64,000 bases of DNA from Gemmatimonadota bacterium (GTDB taxonomy: Bacteria > Gemmatimonadota > Gemmatimonadetes > Gemmatimonadales > Gemmatimonadaceae). The stretch's first letter is position 1. Every line of letters starts with the position of its first letter. Of the stretch, positions 26,922 through 35,947 are shown one piece after another. The notes beneath the pieces are model-generated. The model did not search any database. It saw nothing but the letters and a program-made list of their open reading frames with translations, and was not told the DNA's origin. Both the position numbers and the translations under genes were made by a program. The stretch is from contig NSHR01000008.1 in NCBI GenBank assembly GCA_002737115.1, positions 1 through 64,000 on the forward strand, written 5' to 3'.

Positions 26922-29551
26922 TGCCACGCCCCCGCTTGCCCGCCCGCGTCGTGCGCCGGTGGTCCCTCGGTGTGCTGATCGGCGGTGTGGCCTGCACCGC
27001 GGTCACGGACACGCCCTCGCCGGCGCTCCAGGCCAGCGCGGAGGTCACGGTCACGCTGCCGGCGGTCCATCTCGGCCCCGATGCGATTCAGGCCGCGAGT
27101 GCGGACATCCAGCTGATTCCGGCCAATCGTGCTCAGGCCGTGTTGGGCAGGCAGACGCGAGCCGCCGACCAGTTTACGCAGGCGGTCACGGTACCGGTCA
27201 ACATCGCGCCGTGCAGCGGCGCGACCACCAGTTGCAGTGCGGTCGTGGTGGTCCGCTTCCTGAATGCCGCGGGGGTCATGATCGACTCCACGGAGGCCGG
27301 TCCGTTCACGATCATCGGCGGCGGCCGCACCGCCGCACCCAGTGTGCAGCCCAGGGTCACCGCGCGGCTGGCCAGTCGGGACACCGTGCTGCGGGCGTCG
27401 TTCAGGAGTGCCGTGCGGGCCTCGATCGAGGCCTTCGACGCCACTGGGGCCGTGCTGCCGGGCCGGATCTTTCAGTGGCGATCGGCCGACGCCGCGATCG
27501 CCACCGTCGACTCCACCGGGGCGGTCACGGCGCGCGCGGTCGGGCGCACGGTGGTCACGGCGACGCGGGAGGGCAACACCATGTCACTCCCCGTGGAATC
27601 GCCCGCGGTCGAGCTCTTTTCGGTGTCGGCTCCGAGCGCCCCCGTGATGGCGCAAGGTTCCGCCAAGTTGTTGATCACCTTGCTCACCGCGCCCGGGCAG
27701 TCCCAACGCCTTCGAATCGAAAGCAGTGATTCCAGCGTGGCCACGGCGGATGCCGCTGGGGTCATCACCCCGTTGCGGGAAGGGGTGGTGCAGTTCACCG
27801 TGCGCCCCGAGGCCGACTCTACGCGCCGTGCGTCGGCGACGCTTATCGTGGATCCCTTTCGCGCCGCCGTCTCCTGGCGCGCGATGGCATCCGGACCGCT
27901 TGGGAACGTTCCCAGCACGGTGCAAGGCGTGTGGGGCGCCGATGATCAGGCGGTGTGGGCGGCCACGTGCGGCGCCATTTCGTTCTACGACGGCAACAGC
28001 TGGCGGGCCGACTTCTACCGCACAGTGCAGGGGTTTTGTGCGAATGGCATGACCGGTACATCGCGCACCGACGTGTACGCGGTGGGAAACCAGATCTGGC
28101 GCTATGACGGCGCCGGCTGGGTGCGCCAACCCGTCACCTTTAGTGGGAATCTGCTGGCGGCGGTGATGGTCGACGGGGAGGTCGTTGCGGTGGGTGACAA
28201 CGGCTTGATCGTTCGAGGTCGCGGATCCAGCTGGCGTACCATGCCCTCGGGAACGAACCGGACGCTGCGCCGCATCGCGAGTGACGGCCGCACCGCGTAC
28301 ATCGCGGGGGACAACGGCACCCTGCTGCGTCTCGAGAACGACCAGTGGGTGCGTGTCTCGTTTCCGAATGCCCCCGATTGGTACGACGTGCTCGTGAAGA
28401 GTGCCACGGAGGTGTATGTGGCTGGCGCCGACCACTCCCTTGCCTTGCACTACCTCGTGCAGCGCTATGACGGGCGCACGTGGACGACGATCCCGGTTGA
28501 TCGTCCTGCGGCGTGCTGCAACATGCGGTTGCTCTTCAACACCGGTGGCAGCATTCGGGCCCTCGGTGATGGGGATTGGATCTTCCGTCTCGAGGACGGT
28601 CGTCTGGTGCAGGAATTCCGAGGCCAGTTCGGCGGGATCTTCACCAGCTGGGCGAATGGGAACACCGTCATGCTGGGCGGCCACAACTCCTCCACGATCG
28701 TGCGGCGCAATGGGACGTGGACCCGACTGTCCTCCAACACGAGCTTCAACGCCATGTGGGCGACGTCCCCCAGCTTCATCGTGGGCGGCGGCGACGGTGG
28801 CATCGACCTGTTCAACGGCACGTCTTGGTCGTTGATGCGCGGGGACGTCTACCGATCGATCAGCACGATCTGGGGGAGTGGTCCGACTGATATCTGGGCC
28901 GTCGGGTCACCCAACACGTTCTTGCGCTTTCGCGGTGCGGCGTGGGAGCAATGGCCATCCGTCAGTACCGCCACCGCCACCGGTATCTGGGGTGTTGCCC
29001 GGGACACCGCGTGGGCCGTGTTCAACAATGGCGACATCATGCGGTTCAACGGCACCGCATGGCAAACCATTTTCCGCACGCGCACGCCGCTCAACGCCAT
29101 CCACGGCAGCGGCGCTCGGCATCTCATTGCGGTCGGGACCGAGGGTCGTGTCTGGGTCTACGGGGGCCGCCTCTGGCAGCAGGAAGACAGCGGCATTGAC
29201 GAGCAGATCCAGAAGGTGTGGGTGTTCGACAGCCTGACCGCCTTTGCCACGGCCGGCAACAAGCTGTTGGAGCGCCGGAACGGCGTATGGCGCTCCTGGA
29301 CGTTCCCGTCGAACATCAACTTCCAATGGGTGATGGGAACGGGACCGCGGGATGTGTATGCCGGCGGTTGTGGCTCACCGATCGTGCGGTACGACGGTAC
29401 CGCGTGGAGTCCCGTGGAGTCACAGAACGTCACCAACTGTGCCTTCGGTGCACACGTGTTCCCAACCGGTGGACTGATCGCTGGGAACTGGAACCGCACC
29501 ATCATTATCGGCACGAGCCCGTTCGGTGTGTCGCCCGGGCTTCCGCGGTAG
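26921..29551 (+). CDS. Large lipoprotein with Ig-like (Big_2) domains and a C-terminal beta-propeller
   Basis: 876 residues from ATG 26921, whose A is the last base of the preceding TAA, so translation is probably coupled. Signal: RRWSLGVLIGGVAC, then TAV. Residues ~30-150 are beta-rich; ~150-310 carry bacterial Ig-like Big_2 repeats (RIFQWRSADAAIATVDSTGA, SSDSSVATADAAGVI). From ~330 on come blades with a shared pattern: VQGVWGADDQAVWAATC, TGTSRTDVYAVGNQIWRYDG, LVEDNGLIVRG-type turns and ISTIWGSGPTDIWAVGS. It is last in the DUF1800 operon and is followed by a hairpin. A ligand-binding surface protein is inferred; no enzyme motif is seen. Confidence 0.82.
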   Translation: MPRPRLPARVVRRWSLGVLIGGVACTAVTDTPSPALQASAEVTVTLPAVHLGPDAIQAASADIQLIPANRAQAVLGRQTRAADQFTQAVTVPVNIAPCSGATTSCSAVVVVRFLNAAGVMIDSTEAGPFTIIGGGRTAAPSVQPRVTARLASRDTVLRASFRSAVRASIEAFDATGAVLPGRIFQWRSADAAIATVDSTGAVTARAVGRTVVTATREGNTMSLPVESPAVELFSVSAPSAPVMAQGSAKLLITLLTAPGQSQRLRIESSDSSVATADAAGVITPLREGVVQFTVRPEADSTRRASATLIVDPFRAAVSWRAMASGPLGNVPSTVQGVWGADDQAVWAATCGAISFYDGNSWRADFYRTVQGFCANGMTGTSRTDVYAVGNQIWRYDGAGWVRQPVTFSGNLLAAVMVDGEVVAVGDNGLIVRGRGSSWRTMPSGTNRTLRRIASDGRTAYIAGDNGTLLRLENDQWVRVSFPNAPDWYDVLVKSATEVYVAGADHSLALHYLVQRYDGRTWTTIPVDRPAACCNMRLLFNTGGSIRALGDGDWIFRLEDGRLVQEFRGQFGGIFTSWANGNTVMLGGHNSSTIVRRNGTWTRLSSNTSFNAMWATSPSFIVGGGDGGIDLFNGTSWSLMRGDVYRSISTIWGSGPTDIWAVGSPNTFLRFRGAAWEQWPSVSTATATGIWGVARDTAWAVFNNGDIMRFNGTAWQTIFRTRTPLNAIHGSGARHLIAVGTEGRVWVYGGRLWQQEDSGIDEQIQKVWVFDSLTAFATAGNKLLERRNGVWRSWTFPSNINFQWVMGTGPRDVYAGGCGSPIVRYDGTAWSPVESQNVTNCAFGAHVFPTGGLIAGNWNRTIIIGTSPFGVSPGLPR

Positions 29552-29558
29552 GATTGCA

Positions 29559-29585
29559 ACGGCGCGCGTCGCGGTGCCGCGCCGT
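29559..29585. terminator. Short G+C-rich hairpin between convergent genes
   Basis: ACGGCGCG (29559-29566) pairs with CGCGCCGT (29578-29585), with an 11-nt loop. It follows the propeller lipoprotein by 7 nt and touches the pirin stop codon, so it could serve both strands. There is no T-run. Confidence 0.4.
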
Positions 29586-30490
29586 CAGTGCTTGATAAAC
29601 GTCCCCGCCTGCAGTTCGCGCATCGCGACCTGCAACTCGGCCTGCGTGTTCATCACGATCGGTCCATACCACGCCACCGGTTCCTTGATCGGCGCACCGG
29701 ACACCAGCAGAAAACGAATACCCTGCTCGCCGGCCCGCACCACGACTTCGTCGCCGCTGTCGAAGAGCACCAGCGAACGGTTGCCCGACATGTCGCGCAC
29801 GAGATCGTCGTCGTTGCCCGCGGTGCGTTCTGTCAGGATGCCCATGGGGTCGGAGGCATGACGGAACGTGCCGGTGCCCTCGAAGATGTAGGCGAAGGTG
29901 CTGCGGTAGGCGTCGACGGGAAGCGACTTGGTGCGACCGGCCGGGACGAACACATCGAGGTAGCACGGATCGGCGGCGATGCCGTCTACGGGACCGCGCT
30001 TGCCCCAGAACTCGCCGCAGATCACGCGCACGGTGGTGCCGTCGTCGTCCACGATTTCGGCGATCTCTTTCGACTGCACGTCCTGATACCGCGGCGCGGT
30101 CATCTTGAGCGACGAGGGCAGGTTGGCCCACAGTTGGAAACCATGCATGCGTCCCTGTGCATCACCCTGCGGCATTTCATGGTGCACGATGCCGCTGCCG
30201 GCGGTCATCCACTGCACGTCACCGGCTCCCAGCATGCCGCGATTACCCAGCGAGTCGGCGTGTTCGACGTTGCCGGCCAGCACGTAGGTGATCGTCTCGA
30301 TGCCACGATGCGGATGCCACGGGAAGCCCGCCTGATACTGGCGAGGGACGTCGTTCCGGAAATCGTCGAACAGGAGGAACGGGTCCGTCTCGGATGTTTC
30401 CGTGAACCCGAAGGCGCGGTGCAGATGCACGCCGGCGCCCTCCATGGTGGGCTGGGCTTGGACGATGCGCTTGACGGGACGGATGGACAT
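29585..30490 (-). CDS. Pirin family protein
   Basis: 301 residues, the usual pirin length. The N-terminal cupin holds the metal-site pattern HPHRGIETITYVLAGNVEHAD, then GAGDVQWMTAGSGIVHHEMP; the C-terminal cupin ends in FLLVSGAPIKEPVAWYGPIV. Pirins bind iron in a double cupin; some have quercetin 2,3-dioxygenase activity and others act as redox-sensitive partners of other proteins, so the cellular role is open. A promoter and an overlapping dyad lie just upstream, suggesting regulated expression as a single gene. Confidence 0.93.
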   Translation of the reverse strand: MSIRPVKRIVQAQPTMEGAGVHLHRAFGFTETSETDPFLLFDDFRNDVPRQYQAGFPWHPHRGIETITYVLAGNVEHADSLGNRGMLGAGDVQWMTAGSGIVHHEMPQGDAQGRMHGFQLWANLPSSLKMTAPRYQDVQSKEIAEIVDDDGTTVRVICGEFWGKRGPVDGIAADPCYLDVFVPAGRTKSLPVDAYRSTFAYIFEGTGTFRHASDPMGILTERTAGNDDDLVRDMSGNRSLVLFDSGDEVVVRAGEQGIRFLLVSGAPIKEPVAWYGPIVMNTQAELQVAMRELQAGTFIKH

Positions 30491-30511
30491 CAGATCGGCT
30501 CGGCGTTGGGA

Positions 30512-30532
30512 TACTGGTAATCTATCTCAGTA
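30512..30532. promoter_or_regulatory. Candidate operator upstream of the pirin gene
   Basis: Inverted half-sites TACTG (30512-30516) and CAGTA (30528-30532) are separated by 11 bp. They cover the -10 box of the promoter described for 30519-30546, the position expected for a repressor. No regulator gene is adjacent. Confidence 0.4.
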
Positions 30533-30546
30533 ATAAGACAATGCAA
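30519..30546 (-). promoter_or_regulatory. Candidate sigma-70-type promoter for the pirin gene
   Basis: Read on the minus strand: -35 TTGCAT (30546-30541), a 16-bp spacer, then -10 TAGATT (30524-30519). This is an A+T-rich island in an otherwise G+C-rich region, 29 bp before the ATG. Confidence 0.4.
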
Positions 30547-30559
30547 GCGATCGGCGTGC

Positions 30560-30598
30560 AAACGGGGTGGCCGCGCTGCCTGCGCGACCACCCCGTTT
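30560..30598 (-). terminator. Stem-loop after the first metalloprotease gene
   Basis: AAACGGGGTGG (30560-30570) pairs perfectly with CCACCCCGTTT (30588-30598); an inner CGCGC/GCGCG stem adds stability. It starts 26 nt beyond the stop of the gene at 30624 and lies before the pirin promoter. The T-tract is limited to the stem's own TTT. Confidence 0.6.
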
Positions 30599-30623
30599 CC
30601 GTACCGACGCTTCAGATGCTGGA

Positions 30624-33239
30624 CTACTTGTCCGTATCCAGCATCGTCTTGATCTGATCGCGTGCGTCCATCAGGTGCGCGCGGGTCGTGCGATCACTGG
30701 CGCGACCGACGGCCGCCGCCAGCTCACGGTCGAGCGAGCGCATTTCATCCTTGAGTAACGGACGGAAATCGCGCGTGTTCACCACCGCTTGACCGAACAA
30801 GGCGGCCAGCGCCGCGTCCTGTGCGTTCGGGGCGGGCGGCTTGATCTTGCTCGCCATCGCCTCGAGGTAGGTGGTCTGCAAGCGACGACGATACGCGTCG
30901 ATCGGCTTGCCCGCGTAGATCTCGCTCCAGAGGCCCTTCCGCAGGTCGGTGAGCATTTCGCCCAGCGAGTAGACCTCGCTCTTGTTCGTGGCCATTGCCT
31001 CGAACTCCACCATGCGCTGCAGCTTGGCGTTCTGCACCAGCGACGACAGGGTGCGCGCCTGCGCACCGCTCACGCGGTTGATGTTGCCGTCCGACTCGAT
31101 CTTGCGGAGGATGTCCGGCTTGATCATCGCGGTGGGCGTGGTGAACACCTCGTCGTTCAGGAACTTCACGGCGTCCTTCTGACGGGCGCGCGGCACCATC
31201 GTCCACACCGGTCCGCTCTGGCTGACGGCCTTTTCCTGCTTGTCGAGGCCACCGACCACACGTGTGACGTGCTGCGCTTCGGTGGCCCACTGACCGAGCA
31301 CGCCGGAGTACGTGGCGCGCAGCAGCGAGTAGTCGGCCGTCTTGTCGGTGGTCGACGCGGGCACGACGAGATCCACGATGCGACGCAGGTTCTTGAAGCC
31401 AAGGCGCGTGGACTTCACGGCATCGGCATCACCGATCGCTTCCGACTGCTCGCCGGGATCGACCTGACCACCACCGTAGCGGTACCACGGTACGGTGTCC
31501 TGCATGCGGGCCCACGAATCGAGCGTCGTCTTCTCGTCTTCCGGACGCTTCGCGTTCGGGATGGGCGTGTAGCCCCACTTCACCGCGAACGTGTCGTAGG
31601 TGCCGACCTTCGGCACGAGATCGCCGAGCGCGATACCGTCTTCGGGCTGCGCGACGTAGTTGAAGCGCGCGTAGTCCATGATCGACGGCGAATGCCCCAT
31701 CTTCGCGACCCACGTCTTACTGCGGACCGAGTCGACCGGGTACATCGAGCTGCTCTTGAAGTTGTGCGGGAAGCCGAGGGTGTGGCCGACTTCGTGCGCG
31801 GCGACGAACTGCACGAGGCGTCCCATGAGAGAATCGGGGAACGGGAACGTCTGCGCGCGCTTGTCGAGATGGCCGACCTGCGAGAAGTACCACTCGCGCT
31901 GGAGGTCCATGATGTTGTGATACATCTGCACGTCGGCGTCGATGATCTCGCCGGTGCGCGGATCCACGGTGCTGGGTCCCACGGCATTCGCGACCGGCGA
32001 CGGCAGCCAGCGCACCATCGCGACGGATGCATCTTCACCCGAGAAGTCGGGATCGTTCGGTACGACGCCGGCCACGATGCCCTTGGCGAAGCCGGCCTGT
32101 TCGAAGGCGCCCTGCCACTCTTCGATACCGGCCTTGATCCACGGCTTGAGCCAATCGGGCGTGGCTGGATCCACGTAGTACGTGATCGGCTTCTTGGGCA
32201 CGCACAGATTGCCGACCTTCTGATCGGAGCATTCGAGGCGCCAGCGCGAGATGTATCGACGCGGCAGCACGCGCTGCTCGGCTGACCCGAAATCGGTTTT
32301 GTTCGGGCCGAAGAAGCCAACGCGCGCGTCATTGAACCGCGGCATCATCGGCACGTCGGGAAGACGCACGATGGAGAAGGTGAACGCTTCGGTCGTGGCC
32401 TGGGCACCGCCGGCATTGAGCCCCGGAATGGCGGGGAGTCCACCGCCGCCACCGATCGGCGTAAAGGTTTGGGTCGCGGTCACGTTCACGTTGCGCGCGA
32501 ACGCGGCGAACTTCTCGATGAACGATCGCGAGGCGTCGACGGTAGCGCGGCGGCCACCGGCGGTGAACTCCTGGATGCCACCGGTGAACATGCGCGTCAC
32601 TTCGACCACGGCCGCGCTGTCCTTGCCGTAGGCTTCGACGTTGAGCGCCGCGATGATCGGATAGACTTCGATCAACGACATCGCGAGTCGCGTGGACAGC
32701 GTGCTGTCGGTGGCGACGTTGTTGTAGTTGATGTCGCGCACGAGAATGCGATTGTCGCGGCGCTCGAAGCGGATCACGCGGTCGGGACCGAGCGTGCCGT
32801 TGATGCCGATGCCCGCGGGCGTACCAGCGAGGACGGTGGTGACGACGAAGTCCTTACCGATTTCGCTCTTGGGAAGCTCGAAGTAGAGGCGCGACCCCAC
32901 CTGGTGCACGCCGAAGACACCGGTCTTCGTCTTGGCGCGCGGCGTGATCACCGTGGCGTACGGGCGCGGGGCGGGGTCAGCGCCGCCGCCGCCGAGGCCG
33001 GCGAGTCCTGCGGCGAGTCCAGCAGGCAGGCCACCGGCGGGCGGCTGGCCGGGCGTGGGCTGGCCGGGCGTGGGCTGACCCGGCGTGGGCTGACCCGGCG
33101 TGGGCTGACCGGGTGTGGGCGTGCCATTCTGGGCGGTCGGGCGAGCGGCAGGCGTCGGAGCGGTTGTCGGCTTTTTGGCCGGCTGACACGCGGCGAGCGC
33201 GAGCCCTGCCGCGGCCAGCGGGAGGGAGCGAAAGCGCAT
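30624..33239 (-). CDS. DUF5117/DUF5118-type zinc-dependent metalloprotease lipoprotein
   Basis: 871 residues. Lipoprotein signal: LPLAAAGLALAAC, then QPAKK. A low-complexity linker with five GQPTP-type repeats follows (residues ~38-65). The zinc site is HEVGHTLGFPHN at ~482-493, the long HExxHxxGxxH pattern of metzincin-like peptidases. Before it come the family marks YVDPATPDWLKPWIKAGIEE and MVRWLPSPVANAVGPSTVDP. The protein is a probable cell-surface or periplasmic peptidase; substrates are unknown. It follows a paralogue (33338-35947) on the same strand with a terminator between them. Confidence 0.92.
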   Translation of the reverse strand: MRFRSLPLAAAGLALAACQPAKKPTTAPTPAARPTAQNGTPTPGQPTPGQPTPGQPTPGQPTPGQPPAGGLPAGLAAGLAGLGGGGADPAPRPYATVITPRAKTKTGVFGVHQVGSRLYFELPKSEIGKDFVVTTVLAGTPAGIGINGTLGPDRVIRFERRDNRILVRDINYNNVATDSTLSTRLAMSLIEVYPIIAALNVEAYGKDSAAVVEVTRMFTGGIQEFTAGGRRATVDASRSFIEKFAAFARNVNVTATQTFTPIGGGGGLPAIPGLNAGGAQATTEAFTFSIVRLPDVPMMPRFNDARVGFFGPNKTDFGSAEQRVLPRRYISRWRLECSDQKVGNLCVPKKPITYYVDPATPDWLKPWIKAGIEEWQGAFEQAGFAKGIVAGVVPNDPDFSGEDASVAMVRWLPSPVANAVGPSTVDPRTGEIIDADVQMYHNIMDLQREWYFSQVGHLDKRAQTFPFPDSLMGRLVQFVAAHEVGHTLGFPHNFKSSSMYPVDSVRSKTWVAKMGHSPSIMDYARFNYVAQPEDGIALGDLVPKVGTYDTFAVKWGYTPIPNAKRPEDEKTTLDSWARMQDTVPWYRYGGGQVDPGEQSEAIGDADAVKSTRLGFKNLRRIVDLVVPASTTDKTADYSLLRATYSGVLGQWATEAQHVTRVVGGLDKQEKAVSQSGPVWTMVPRARQKDAVKFLNDEVFTTPTAMIKPDILRKIESDGNINRVSGAQARTLSSLVQNAKLQRMVEFEAMATNKSEVYSLGEMLTDLRKGLWSEIYAGKPIDAYRRRLQTTYLEAMASKIKPPAPNAQDAALAALFGQAVVNTRDFRPLLKDEMRSLDRELAAAVGRASDRTTRAHLMDARDQIKTMLDTDK
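33044..33120 (-). repeat. Five tandem 15-bp coding repeats
   Basis: Units of about 15 bp encode the Pro-Gly-Gln-Pro-Thr repeats just after the lipobox of the metalloprotease. The units differ slightly (GGCCGGGCGTGGGCT versus GACCCGGCGTGGGCT). Copy number is likely to vary between strains. Confidence 0.8.
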
Positions 33240-33257
33240 TGGACCTGATCGGAAAAG

Positions 33258-33293
33258 GAAGGAGAGGCCCGCCAGTCGGCAGGCCTCTCCTTC
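33258..33293 (-). terminator. Rho-independent terminator between the two metalloprotease genes
   Basis: GAAGGAGAGGCC (33258-33269) pairs over 12 bp with GGCCTCTCCTTC (33282-33293), with a further GCC/GGC pairing inside. On the minus strand the stem is followed by CTTTTCC. It lies 44 nt after the stop of the upstream paralogue and 18 nt before the next gene's ATG. Confidence 0.75.
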
Positions 33294-33337
33294 AGTTTAC
33301 GATGCTCCCCGCTCCGAGGCGAGGTGCCGCGCCAAGC

Positions 33338-35947
33338 TTAGTTCTTCGGGTCGAGCATCATGGCGATCTGATCGCGCGCATCCTCGAGATGCGCCTTGCT
33401 CATGCGATCGCTGGTTTTGGCAATCGCGACCACCAGATCGGCGTCGAGGGCGCGCATTTCACTCTTGAGGATCGGGCGGAAGTCGGCGGTGGAAACCGGA
33501 GCGGCGCCGCCACGACCACCACCGGGGGCCTGCGGGGCCGCCGCCGCGGCGGGCGGGTTGATCTTGCTCGCCATCGCTTCGAGGTACACGCGTTGCAGAC
33601 GACGACGGAAGGCATCGATCGGCGCGCCGGTTTCGATTTCCTTCCACAGGCCGCGGCGGAGATCGGTGAGCATGTCGGCCACCGGATACACCTCGCTCTT
33701 CGACTTGGCCATTGCTTCCAGCTCGACCATGCGAGCGAGGCGGTCGTTGCTGACCACCGACGCCAGTGAGCGTGCTTGCGCGCTGCCCACGCGATTCAAG
33801 CTGCCGCTCGACTCGATCTTGCGCAGAATGCTCTCGTCGAGCAGCCACGTCGGCGTAGCGTACGCGTTGTCGAGCAGGAACTGGACGGCGTCTTTCTGGC
33901 GCTTGGGCTCTACGTTCTGCCACACGACGCCTTTCTGGCCCACCAGCTTCTCCTGCTTGTATTCGCCGCCGATGATACGCGACACGTGGCCCATTTCGGT
34001 GGCCCACTGTCCCACGGTGCGGCCGTACATCTCTTCGAGGTCGTCGTACGTGCTGCCGTCCTTCCACGCGGTGGCCGCCTCCAGCATGGCCATGGTGCGC
34101 TTGAGGTTCTTCACACCGAGCGTGGTGGCCTTCACGGCATCAGCATCGCCCACGGCTTCCGACTGCTCGCCGGGATCGGCACCCTGCGCGCCGCCGTCGC
34201 TGGCGAAGCGGTACCACGGGATGGTGTCCTGCATCTTTGACCACTTGTCGAGCGTGGCCTTCTCCGCTTCCGGCGTCTTGGCGTTGGGAATTGGCGAATA
34301 GCCCCACATCACCGCGTACTTGTCATACGGACCGACCTTCGGGATCAAGTCGTCGAGTGCGATGCCGTCTTCCGGCTGCGCCACGTAGTTGAAGCGCGAG
34401 TAGTCCATGAGGGTGGGCGTGTGGCCATTCTTGGCGACCCATGTCTTCGAGCGGACCGAGTCCACGGGATACATGGAGCTCGCTTTGAAGTTGTGCGGGA
34501 AGCCGAGCGTGTGTCCTACTTCGTGCGCGGTCACGTACTCGAGCAAGCGGCCGGCGAGTGTGTCGGGGAACGGGAACTTCTGCGCACGCTTGTCGAGATG
34601 GCCGGCCTGCGTGAAGTACCACGAGCGCCCGAGGTTCATGACGTTGAGATACGTCTGCACGTCGGCGTCGATGATTTCACCAGTACGCGGATCCTTGAGG
34701 CTCGGACCGACGGCGTTTTCGGTGGACGACGGGAGCCAGCGCACCATGGCGACGGTGGCGTCTTCACCGGAGAAGTCGGGATCATTGGTCGGTGCGTCGG
34801 CGGCGATGATGCCCTTGTAGAAGCCGGCGGCTTCGAACGCCACCTGCCAGTCTTCGATGCCCTTCTTGATCCACGGCTTGATCCACGCCGGTGTGGCGGG
34901 GTCGAGGTAATACGTGATCGGCTTCTTGGGCACGCAGAGATTGCCGACCTTTTTGTCGGAGCACTCGAGGCGCCAGCGCGAGATGTAGCGCTTGGTTTCC
35001 ACGCGCTGGGTGGCACCGGAGAAATCGCGCTGACTGACGCCGAAGTACCCCACGCGTTCATCGAGCAGGCGCGGCTGCATGGGGACGTCGGGCAATTTGG
35101 CGATCGAGAAGGTGTACTTCTCGGTCGTGGGTGCCGTCGCGGCCGCTGCGGCACCGCCACCGCCGCCACCACCACCACCACCGGGCGCACCGCCCTGCGG
35201 CGTAAAGCTCTGCACGGCGGTGACGTTCACGTTGCGCGCGTAGGCGGCGAAGCGATCGATGTACGAACGCGCGGCATCGACGGTGGCGCGGCGACCGAGC
35301 GCGGTGTATTCGGCCACGCCGCCGGTGAACATGCGCGTGACTTCCACCACGGCCGAGCTGTCGGGGCCGAACGCTTCGATGTTGAGCGCGGCGAGAATCT
35401 TGGTAACGCCGATGAGTTCAGCGGCCATGCGCTGTGAGGCGGCGCTGTCGGCGATGATGTCGCCGTAATCGGCGAGGCGCACGAAGATGCGATTCTCGCG
35501 ACGTTCGAAGCGCACGAGGTTGTTGCCACCCTGCGTACCACGAATGCCGATTTCATCCGGCGTGCCGGCGAGCGTGGTGACGATGACGTAGTCCTTGCCG
35601 AGTTCCGCACGCGGGATTTCGAAGTACAAGCGGCTGCCGACCGAGTGGACCTTGAACACGCCGCTCTTGGTAATGGCGCGCGGCGTGATGACGGTGCCGT
35701 AGGGGCGCGGCTGCGGGTCCTGCGCGGCGTTGGCACCGCCCTGGGCGCCGCCTTGGCCACCGCCTTGACCACCGCCTTGACCACCGCCTTGATTCGGCGC
35801 ACCGGCGGGACGTCCGGCCGGTGCCGTGGTGGGGACGGCCGTGGGGGCGGCCGTGGGGGTCGGGGCAGGAGCTGGCGTCGAGATTTTTTGGACGCAGGCG
35901 CCGAGCACGAGGCCGGCGGCGGCGATCGACAGTGAAGTGTGTCGCAT
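33338..35947 (-). CDS. DUF5117/DUF5118-type zinc-dependent metalloprotease lipoprotein (paralogue)
   Basis: 869 residues from ATG 35947; the open frame continues upstream, but the lipoprotein signal (RHTSLSIAAAGLVLGAC, then VQK) sets the start. A linker of Pro/Ala/Thr and then four GGQG-type repeats precedes the catalytic part. The zinc motif is HEVGHTLGFPHN (~475-486), identical to that of the copy at 30624. Extra insertions of glycine (eight in a row) and an Ala/Pro/Gly run near the C-terminus distinguish it. Both copies share YVAQPEDGIAL, SRWRLECSD and CVPKKPITYY, so they arose by duplication. Confidence 0.92.
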   Translation of the reverse strand: MRHTSLSIAAAGLVLGACVQKISTPAPAPTPTAAPTAVPTTAPAGRPAGAPNQGGGQGGGQGGGQGGAQGGANAAQDPQPRPYGTVITPRAITKSGVFKVHSVGSRLYFEIPRAELGKDYVIVTTLAGTPDEIGIRGTQGGNNLVRFERRENRIFVRLADYGDIIADSAASQRMAAELIGVTKILAALNIEAFGPDSSAVVEVTRMFTGGVAEYTALGRRATVDAARSYIDRFAAYARNVNVTAVQSFTPQGGAPGGGGGGGGGGAAAAATAPTTEKYTFSIAKLPDVPMQPRLLDERVGYFGVSQRDFSGATQRVETKRYISRWRLECSDKKVGNLCVPKKPITYYLDPATPAWIKPWIKKGIEDWQVAFEAAGFYKGIIAADAPTNDPDFSGEDATVAMVRWLPSSTENAVGPSLKDPRTGEIIDADVQTYLNVMNLGRSWYFTQAGHLDKRAQKFPFPDTLAGRLLEYVTAHEVGHTLGFPHNFKASSMYPVDSVRSKTWVAKNGHTPTLMDYSRFNYVAQPEDGIALDDLIPKVGPYDKYAVMWGYSPIPNAKTPEAEKATLDKWSKMQDTIPWYRFASDGGAQGADPGEQSEAVGDADAVKATTLGVKNLKRTMAMLEAATAWKDGSTYDDLEEMYGRTVGQWATEMGHVSRIIGGEYKQEKLVGQKGVVWQNVEPKRQKDAVQFLLDNAYATPTWLLDESILRKIESSGSLNRVGSAQARSLASVVSNDRLARMVELEAMAKSKSEVYPVADMLTDLRRGLWKEIETGAPIDAFRRRLQRVYLEAMASKINPPAAAAAPQAPGGGRGGAAPVSTADFRPILKSEMRALDADLVVAIAKTSDRMSKAHLEDARDQIAMMLDPKN

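Noticed and set aside
30789-32285. Long plus-strand frame across the metalloprotease
   Set aside because: It is antisense to the HEVGH-containing gene and shows no recognisable domain.
33044-33120. CRISPR-like tandem units
   Set aside because: The units are contiguous with no spacers and encode the Pro/Gly/Gln/Thr linker of the metalloprotease.
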